The notes under the pieces: generated by a model
What the model was told of the DNA's origin: nothing
Seen by the model: the letters and a program-made list of their open reading frames with translations, nothing else
The model's database searches: none
Shown: in pieces, positions 57,852-64,000 of the stretch
Position numbering within the stretch: position 1 is the first letter of the stretch
Layout: each line of letters starts with the position of its first letter
NCBI GenBank assembly: GCA_016710275.1
Contig: JADJXS010000001.1
Coordinates: forward strand, 372,001-436,000
Origin: Phycisphaerales bacterium
GTDB taxonomy: Bacteria > Planctomycetota > Phycisphaerae > UBA1845 > Fen-1342
Length of the DNA stretch: 64,000 nt
Reading direction: 5' to 3'
Position numbers and translations under genes: made by a program

Positions 57852-60518
57852 TCAGTGCGGCCCGCTTCTGACCGCGGTCTGCCCCGCCGCACGCGCGAAC
57901 GGCGTCCGCACCTCCCACCGCTCATCCGCGTGCACCCGCACTTCGATCGCCCCCACCTCGCGCGTGCTCAACACACGAACCTCCTCCCCCAGCGCCTCGC
58001 GCACCAGCTCCCGGAATCGCTCGCGCGGCCGCCCCGTCGACACCAGGATCACCCGCGGATTCACCGCCCGCAGAAAGTCCCCCGTCGCGCGCTCGATGCT
58101 CCCGTGATGCGGCGCGATCAACACCTCTGACGCCAGGTCGATCCAGCCGCGCTTCGCCGCGTCCAGCAGCGCCCGCATCGCCGCCTCCTCAATATCCCCC
58201 GTCACCAGCAGCGACCGCGACCCGATCATCACCCGAAACACCAGAGATTGATCATTGGCCGAGAACCCCGGCGGCAGATCCGCCGGAGGCCACAGTACGT
58301 CGCATCGCGCCGCGCCGACCGTCAGCTCATCATCCGCCGCCAGCGGCTCGAACCGTGACAATCCGCCGCAATCGTCGATCACCCGCGCCACGCTTGCCGA
58401 GTATTCCCGCGCCGCCAGAAGTCCCGCCGGAGCCAGCACCCGCCGCGCGTCACCCCCCGAGATCAGTGCCGCCGCGCCGCTGTAGTGATCGAAATTGTCG
58501 TGCGACAGGGTCAGCGTCGCCGGAAGGACCGCCCGCGAATCGCGCAGCGCCCGCCGCATCACGTCCCCGGCGTCGAAATTGTGCAGCGTGCCGCAATCGA
58601 AAATCACGGCCGACCCGTCCGGCGCCGTCAGCAGCGCCGCGCTTCCGCTGCCCACCGCCAGCACCGTCAGCGAATGCCACGTCGGCCGAACACCCCAGCC
58701 GCCGATCCACCATGCCCACCCGCCGCACAGCCCCGCCGTCAGCATCCCCGCCAGCAGCAACCCGCGCCGCGCCCGCGGCGGCGGCGGCGGTTGCTCGTGC
58801 CGAAGCCGGGCGCGCTGCACCGCCGCGAAAATGACTCGTTCGCGCCGCAGCCACATCCCGGCCAGCGCCCCCAGCACGACATAGCTGGCGATCACCAGCC
58901 ACCCCGGCGGCCGCGGAATTTCCACCAGCGCAGCCGGCCACGCCGCCAGCGCCTGCACCGCCTCCAGCAGCCGGCTCATCAGCGTCACCACGACACCCGA
59001 CGCGATCGGCGCAACTCCCGGAATCAGCGCGCCCAGCACCAGCCCCGCAAACCCCAGCACGATCACCACGGCAAACAGCGGCGACAGAAGCATGGATTGC
59101 ACACTGCCCAGCGGCGTGATGAACCCGAAGTGCCACGCCGCCAGTGGAAAGGCGAACACCCACGCCGCGATCGACACCGCCGCTAGCGCTGCCAGCGATT
59201 GCCGCACGCGCCGACGCAGCAGCGCCCCGATCGTGTCCGCGTCCTCCGGGATATCGCCCGCCAGCGCCTGCCGCCGGCTGCCGCTCAGTACGCGATACAC
59301 CGCCGGCACCACCGTGAACAGCACCAGCACCTGCACGAACGAAAGCTGAAACCCCGCCCGCAGCAGCTCCCGCGGCTCGAACACCAGCACCAGCACCGCG
59401 CTGGCCGCCAGCCAGTTCAGGCTCGCCAGCGATCGCCCGCTGAGCAGTGCGATCGATGCGAACACGGCCATCAGCGTCGCCCGCCAGATCGGGGCGCTCG
59501 GCTCCGCCAGCGCCGCATACAGCAAAACCGCCACCAGCATCGCCGCTGCTGACGTTCTTCGGCCTCGGCGCAGCAGGTATCGCACCACCAGCCACACCGC
59601 GCCGCTGATCACGCTCACGTGCGACCCGCTCACCGACAGGATGTGCACCGTCCCCGTGCGGACAAATGCCTCATCAACCCGTGCGCTGACCGCGCTGCGC
59701 TGCCCCAGCACCATCGCATCCACCGCCCGCACCGCCTCCTCCGCATCCACGTGCACCGCCGGATCGAGCAGCGCCGCCGCCGCCCGGCTGCGCAGAAAAT
59801 CCCGAAAGCGACCTACCGCACTGGCCCCGCGCTGCTCCACCCGGCACAGCGCATCCGACTCGGTTGACAGTGTCGCGTGAATCCCCTGCAGCGCGAACAT
59901 CTCCGCCCAGTTCGCCTCGCCCGGGTTCTGCGCGCCGCGTATGCGCGACAGCCACCCGCTGATCTCGATTCGATCACCGATCCGCCCCGAAAAGTGCTCC
60001 CCACCCACCGTGACCCGCAGGTCTCCGCAGATCGCCGTCGGCGCGCTGCCCGCTCGCAATTCCATCGCCCGGAGCACGAAGCGCGTTCGCGCGGTCGGCT
60101 GGAAGGGCGTGAACGGATTGTGCCGCTCCACAGGATGCGCCTGCGGCGACGTGACGATCATCCCGCTGATCCGCGTCAGCGTCCGCTCGGTGCCGACGAG
60201 CCTCGCCACGTGGTTGGCCGGCAGGTGCGTCACCTGCTGATAACGCGCAGCGCCCGCCGACAGCACGGCCGCGAGCAGCAACCCCTGACCGACCGCTCGC
60301 CAATTCCCCCTGAATCGCCGAAACCACAGGCTCAACCCCGCCGCTCCGCCGCAGACCGCAGCCCACGTCCCCATCCCCACGAACCCGGGATCGATCAGTC
60401 TTCCCGCGATGATTCCCCCCATCAGCGCGATCGCGATCGGAAACAACGGAGCCGGGGCGGCCCGCCAGTCCGGGGTGTCGCGAATCGGTTGATAAGCCGA
60501 AGCGGCGGCGGCGGACAT
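57852..60518 (-). CDS. comEC: ComEC/Rec2 family DNA uptake channel
   Basis: 888 residues from the ATG at 60518; the frame is open to 60788 but lacks coding character there. ComEC forms the inner-membrane channel for single-stranded DNA in natural transformation. N-terminal DUF4131 region with SGWLSRIRGAQNPGEANWAEM, then the competence domain SVSGSHVSVISGAVWLVVRYLL and about ten helices, and a C-terminal metallo-beta-lactamase domain with VIFDCGTLHNFDAG and SHDNFDHYSGAAALI, in which the usual H-x-H-x-D-H is H-D-N-F-D-H. The C-terminal HHGSIERAT motif is present. The gene's 3' end is copied at 55774-55957. Confidence 0.95.
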   Translation of the reverse strand: MSAAAASAYQPIRDTPDWRAAPAPLFPIAIALMGGIIAGRLIDPGFVGMGTWAAVCGGAAGLSLWFRRFRGNWRAVGQGLLLAAVLSAGAARYQQVTHLPANHVARLVGTERTLTRISGMIVTSPQAHPVERHNPFTPFQPTARTRFVLRAMELRAGSAPTAICGDLRVTVGGEHFSGRIGDRIEISGWLSRIRGAQNPGEANWAEMFALQGIHATLSTESDALCRVEQRGASAVGRFRDFLRSRAAAALLDPAVHVDAEEAVRAVDAMVLGQRSAVSARVDEAFVRTGTVHILSVSGSHVSVISGAVWLVVRYLLRRGRRTSAAAMLVAVLLYAALAEPSAPIWRATLMAVFASIALLSGRSLASLNWLAASAVLVLVFEPRELLRAGFQLSFVQVLVLFTVVPAVYRVLSGSRRQALAGDIPEDADTIGALLRRRVRQSLAALAAVSIAAWVFAFPLAAWHFGFITPLGSVQSMLLSPLFAVVIVLGFAGLVLGALIPGVAPIASGVVVTLMSRLLEAVQALAAWPAALVEIPRPPGWLVIASYVVLGALAGMWLRRERVIFAAVQRARLRHEQPPPPPRARRGLLLAGMLTAGLCGGWAWWIGGWGVRPTWHSLTVLAVGSGSAALLTAPDGSAVIFDCGTLHNFDAGDVMRRALRDSRAVLPATLTLSHDNFDHYSGAAALISGGDARRVLAPAGLLAAREYSASVARVIDDCGGLSRFEPLAADDELTVGAARCDVLWPPADLPPGFSANDQSLVFRVMIGSRSLLVTGDIEEAAMRALLDAAKRGWIDLASEVLIAPHHGSIERATGDFLRAVNPRVILVSTGRPRERFRELVREALGEEVRVLSTREVGAIEVRVHADERWEVRTPFARAAGQTAVRSGPH
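57856..58039. repeat. Donor 3' end of comEC (repeat partner)
   Basis: The intact-gene copy of the 184-bp sequence at 55774-55957. Confidence 0.92.
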
Positions 60519-60884
60519 GAGTGCAAGAGTGTAATGAGTCCGGTTGGCGTGAACTGACTCCGAATGCCGCGTACTGCCCCCGATTGTCGCAAACGGACTT
60601 CCATTGTGGCGTTTGCCCGCCGTCCCGACGAACCCGCATCGCGCCGGCGAAAAACCGTCACTCGCGGTGATGAGCGCAGATGCTCTCCGAATGGCGCCCT
60701 CGTGCGCTGAATTGCGCCCGCTTGCGCCCATTTGCGCCAGAATTCGCTTCAGAATTTGACGACGCCCCAAAGCGCGGCTACGTTTCATCCGTCCGGTAGC
60801 GGGTGGTTGCCCAGGGCGTTGGGCACTTGGCCGCCGCTATTGGCCCGCTCGACCCGATGCGGCAGGTTCGCGATCGTCCTTATA
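60519..60884. other. Intergenic region between divergent comEC and dnaG
   Basis: 366 bp, no gene. A TATAAT hexamer at 60881-60886 overlaps the dnaG start codon; a matching -35 was not seen at 17 bp. Nothing else stands out. Confidence 0.5.
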
Positions 60885-62714
60885 ATGCATAACTCACTAA
60901 AAGACAGCGTGTTAGACGCGGTGGACATCGTCGATGTGATCGGCGAGCGCGTCTCCCTCGTCCGTAAGGGCAAGGACTTCGTCGGTCTGTGCCCTTTCCA
61001 TCCGGACCACACGCCGTCGATGTCCGTCAGCCCCAAGAAGCGCATCTTCAAATGCTGGTCCTGCGGCGCCGGCGGGGACGTCATCAAGTTCGTCCAGATG
61101 CGCGAGCGCGTCGAATTCCCTGAGGCGCTCGCCATTCTCGCGCGCCGCGCCGGAATTGAGCTGCGGCCCGGCAGCGGCTCCTCGGCCAATTCGGCCGTCC
61201 GCGACGCGGTTCGCAGCGTCATTGACTGGGCCGTCGAGCACTTTGCCCGCAACCTGCAAAGCCCCGAAGGCCGCAGCGGCGCCGAATACGCCCGTCGTCG
61301 CGGACTGAGCGAAGACCTGATCGCTTCCGAGCGCCTCGGCTTCGCCCCCGATTCGTGGAATGACCTGGTTCGAGCGGCGGCGCGGGTCGGCGTCACGGAA
61401 GAGGCGCTGGAGCAGGCCGGCCTCGCCACCCGCGGCGAAAAGGGCAACCTCTACGACCGCTTTCGCGACCGACTGATATTTCCGATCCGCGATTCCTACG
61501 GCCGGCCGATTGCCTTCGGCGGTCGGGCGCTGGGTGCGGACCCTGCCAAGTACCTGAACTCCCCCGAATCGGCGGTATTCAGCAAGTCGCGCGTGCTGTA
61601 CGGCCTCTCGGCCGCCCGCGACTCAATCGAGAAGCAGCGCACCGCCGTCATTGTCGAGGGTTATCTGGACGCGCTGCTGCTTCGCCAGCACGGCTTCCTA
61701 AACGTCGTCGCGACGCTCGGCACCGCCCTGACGGATGCGCATGTGAAACTGCTGCTTCCGGTCGCGGACCGGCTGGTGTTCTGCTTCGACTCGGACGCAG
61801 CGGGGGTGAAGGCCGCCGATCGGGCCGTGGAGACGGCTCTGCGGCACCGCGTCGAGGTCCGCGTAGTCGCGTTGCAGGGGGGGAAAGACCCTGCCGACCT
61901 GGTCGTCGGCGAAGGTGGGGCGGCATTTTCTCAGCAGTTGCAATCAGCCGTTGACGCGCTAGAATTCAAGTGGCGGCAAATGCTTACCGGATTCGACGGC
62001 GGCAGTGCGCCGGCCCGTCGAAATGCGTCGGTCGCCTTTCTGGAATTCGTGGCGGCGTCTTCGGCCGCGGGCAGCATCGACCCCATCGATCAGGGGATGC
62101 TGGTCGGTCGCCTTGCGGAACTGCTTTCGCTGCCGGTTGGGACGGTTCATGATCTGCTCGTCCGGGCGCGGCAGCGCCGCCCGGGCGCGGTGTCTTCGCC
62201 GCTCGCGCAGCGCGTCGGCGAGGATCGGTCCGCCTATGATTCTCAGACGCGCACCCTTCCGCCCGGCCTGGTGGCCGCGGTGGAGGAACTGCTCGGGCTG
62301 ATGATTCAGGAGCCGGGCGCATTCGGCTGGCAGGACGACGCCTTCGCGGAAGCGATCGTGCTTTGTCCCGCGTGGTCGGCGCTGGAGTCCGCGGCTCGCG
62401 AGTTGTTCGAACGCGACGGGCCGTTCCGTCGCGAGGAATTCCTGGAGCGGTGTGACGACCCGCTGCTCCTGGAGCTTGTGAGCCGGATCAGCCGCTTCGG
62501 CGCGATGCCGTCCGATGCGGCGGGTGCGTTTGATGTCTGTCGCTCTCGGCTGGTGATCGAACTGGACGCTCTCCAGATGGAAGAGGTCCGCGGCCGGCTG
62601 CAGGGTGTCGGTTCTGTTTGTGAGAGCGGCGAGCGCGATTTTCTGGAGGCGCTCGGCGCGGCACGTCGTCAACAGGGTTTCCGTTGGAACGCATCAGGCG
62701 GCGCAGTCGGGTAA
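60885..62714 (+). CDS. dnaG: DNA primase
   Basis: 609 residues from the ATG at 60885. Synthesises RNA primers for replication, working with DnaB. CHC2 zinc-binding domain: LCPFHPDHTPSMSV, FKCWSCGAGGDVIKFV. Toprim catalytic core: VIVEGYLDALLLRQHGF and LVFCFDSDAAGVKAADRA (the E and D-x-D metal sites). The C-terminus (DnaB-interaction) is short and ends RWNASGGAVG. The N-terminus is close to minimal: HNSLKDSVLDAVDIVDVIGERVSL; a GTG at 60909 is an alternative start. Followed directly by rpoD as in the macromolecular-synthesis operon; rpsU is not in front of it. Confidence 0.96.
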   Translation: MHNSLKDSVLDAVDIVDVIGERVSLVRKGKDFVGLCPFHPDHTPSMSVSPKKRIFKCWSCGAGGDVIKFVQMRERVEFPEALAILARRAGIELRPGSGSSANSAVRDAVRSVIDWAVEHFARNLQSPEGRSGAEYARRRGLSEDLIASERLGFAPDSWNDLVRAAARVGVTEEALEQAGLATRGEKGNLYDRFRDRLIFPIRDSYGRPIAFGGRALGADPAKYLNSPESAVFSKSRVLYGLSAARDSIEKQRTAVIVEGYLDALLLRQHGFLNVVATLGTALTDAHVKLLLPVADRLVFCFDSDAAGVKAADRAVETALRHRVEVRVVALQGGKDPADLVVGEGGAAFSQQLQSAVDALEFKWRQMLTGFDGGSAPARRNASVAFLEFVAASSAAGSIDPIDQGMLVGRLAELLSLPVGTVHDLLVRARQRRPGAVSSPLAQRVGEDRSAYDSQTRTLPPGLVAAVEELLGLMIQEPGAFGWQDDAFAEAIVLCPAWSALESAARELFERDGPFRREEFLERCDDPLLLELVSRISRFGAMPSDAAGAFDVCRSRLVIELDALQMEEVRGRLQGVGSVCESGERDFLEALGAARRQQGFRWNASGGAVG

Positions 62715-62917
62715 CCGCAAAGCGGGTTGTCGCACGCGATGCCGCGCGACCCAAACCCGCCCGGAGCGTTGCTGCGCCGAAGGGCGCCGCCGGCGCCCCG
62801 ACGCCGCGTCAGAAAGAGAGTCGTACGGTCACGCCGCCTCGCGGACGTGCGAGAGGCGGATCGGTCGCTGCGCCGGCGGGCGCGGCGTCACCCCCAACAA
62901 CGAAGGACGGGCCGTTC

Positions 62918-64000
62918 ATGGCTTCCAATACAAACGCAGCCGACCCGGTGACAACGCCCGCGGATTTTGACCCGATCGAGTTGAGCGTCACGAAGCTCAT
63001 CGAGCAGGGCAAGACCCGCGGCTATCTCACCTGGGAGGAGCTGAATGAGACGCTTCCCGACGAAGCCGTCTCGCCGGAAAAGCTCGAAAGCGTGCTCAAC
63101 CGCATCGAGCTGAGCGGCATCACGATGATCGACGAGATCGAGGCGGAAAAGATCCGCGCCGCCGGCGCGAAGCGCGGCGTGAAGGCTGTCTCGCCCGAGG
63201 AAATCGAGCGGGAAGCCGCCGCCGTCGATCTGAACGCCGAGGCCACCAACCGGCGGATCGACGACCCCGTGCGCATGTATCTCACCCAGATGGGGGAGAT
63301 TCCGCTGCTGGCCCGCGAGGAGGAAATCGCGCTGGCCAAGAAGATCGAGCTGACCCGCATGGCCTTCCGGCGCAAGGTGCTGGAGAACGACTTCGTCGCG
63401 CAGAGCGCGGTGGACATGATGCAGGCCGTCGCCGACGGACGCATGCCCTTCGACCGCACGATGAAGATCAGCACCACCGAGAGCCTCGCCAAGGCGACGA
63501 TCGTCAAGCGCCTGCCGGCCAACCTCGCCACCGTCCGCAAGCTGCTGGAGCTGAATCAGGCCGATTGGAAGGTCGTCCGCGACGGCCGCGCCACCGCCGC
63601 CGCCCGCAAGGCCAGCGTCGACCGCATCAACCAGCGCCGCCGCCGCGCCACCACGCTGCTTGAGGAACTGCCCCTGCGCACCAGCCGCATCACCCCGCTG
63701 ATGCGCAAGCTGCTGGCGATCATCACCAAGATCGAGTCGATCCAGAACGACCTCACCCGCCGCGCCAAGGCCATTCCGCCCGACGAGGCGGAGGCCATGC
63801 GCGAGGAGTTCGAGGGGTTGACCGACCTGGCGATGGAGCACGGCGAGGATCTGCGCAAGCGCGTCGATGACGCACGGCGCGTCTTCGGCGAATATGAGGA
63901 CGCCAAGCGCAAACTCGCCGGCGGAAACCTCCGGCTGGTCGTTTCGATCGCCAAGAAATACCGCAATCGCGGCCTGAGCTTCCTGGACATCATCCAGGAG
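62918..64000 (+). CDS. rpoD: RNA polymerase primary sigma factor, N-terminal part
   Basis: The frame is open to the right edge (361 codons). Region 1.1 starts after FDPIELSVTKLIEQGKTRGY and ends near LESVLNRIELSGI; region 1.2 is DDPVRMYLTQMGEIPLLARE; the non-conserved insert follows; region 2.1-2.2 begins with GNLRLVVSIAKKYRNRGLSF and LDIIQE at the edge. The ATG at 62918 has AAGGA 11 bases before it. The frame continues open upstream to the TTG at 62684, encoding a Lys/Arg/Ala/Pro-rich stretch, so an N-terminal extension is possible. It follows dnaG by 203 bp. Confidence 0.96.
   Translation, partial: MASNTNAADPVTTPADFDPIELSVTKLIEQGKTRGYLTWEELNETLPDEAVSPEKLESVLNRIELSGITMIDEIEAEKIRAAGAKRGVKAVSPEEIEREAAAVDLNAEATNRRIDDPVRMYLTQMGEIPLLAREEEIALAKKIELTRMAFRRKVLENDFVAQSAVDMMQAVADGRMPFDRTMKISTTESLAKATIVKRLPANLATVRKLLELNQADWKVVRDGRATAAARKASVDRINQRRRRATTLLEELPLRTSRITPLMRKLLAIITKIESIQNDLTRRAKAIPPDEAEAMREEFEGLTDLAMEHGEDLRKRVDDARRVFGEYEDAKRKLAGGNLRLVVSIAKKYRNRGLSFLDIIQE

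Overview
The window looks like a chromosomal piece of a high-GC planctomycete, probably of the Phycisphaerae or a related uncultured class. The reasons are a prepilin-type protein with an FTLIELLVVVAIIAIL N-terminus, a very large secreted protease ending in dockerin-like D-x-D-x-D repeats, many lipoproteins with Cys lipoboxes, a single-chain SecD-SecF fusion, a full-length GcvP, and a lipoprotein plus MoxR cluster. This placement is inference from protein style, not from a marker tree.

Layout. 1-4.5 kb: tail of a glycosylasparaginase, two exported lipoproteins (phosphatase-superfamily-like and alpha/beta hydrolase) and a MoxR ATPase. 4.5-6.6 kb: a frameshifted IS110 relic with palindromic repeats. 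6.6-10.9 kb: prepilin-like protein, zinc-ribbon membrane protein, EF-G, small membrane protein. 11-15 kb: tRNA-Leu(CAA), ABM-domain protein with MFS transporter, a low-complexity secreted protein and a putative periplasmic-binding lipoprotein. 15-23 kb: subtilisin-like protease, kelch-repeat lipoprotein, small lipoprotein. 23-24.6 kb: a TcmP/three-Cys-motif pair bracketed by 54-bp direct repeats. 24.7-36.9 kb: LspA, a DksA-like protein, membrane protein, secreted protein, SecDF, lipoprotein, GT4 glycosyltransferase. 37-46.9 kb: accessory region with a large SMC/RecF-like ATPase, DinB-like protein, P-domain protease, TlpA-like thioredoxin and many gene tails and repeats. 46.9-51.8 kb: rhodanese-methyltransferase fusion, gcvP, gcvH. 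52.2-53.7 kb: rpoN. 53.8-57.8 kb: LolA-like exported protein, Cys-rich secreted protein, Tat-exported flavoprotein. 57.8-64 kb: comEC, dnaG and the start of rpoD.

Core functions are conventional: protein export and maturation (SecDF, LspA), glycine cleavage (GcvP and GcvH), transcription (RpoN, RpoD), replication priming (DnaG), translation (EF-G, tRNA-Leu) and DNA uptake (ComEC).

The most unusual theme is structural. Two intact genes, the methyltransferase and comEC, have a second, nearly identical copy of only their 3' end (136 and 184 bp) lying beyond a cargo segment of 5.7 and 1.9 kb. The TcmP pair is bracketed by direct repeats, and the large ATPase gene by inverted copies of another repeat. 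Between 41 and 45.4 kb there is a series of C-terminal gene tails (TrpF, an IS630 transposase, an AbgT transporter, and a recurrent WVNTRGEKGPWSE-type tail), most still ending at a stop codon. No integrase is visible, so the mechanism is open. A second theme is minisatellites in multiples of three bases inside protein linkers (42, 36, 30 and 6 bp units). A third is a sigma-54-type promoter match just upstream of rpoN itself.
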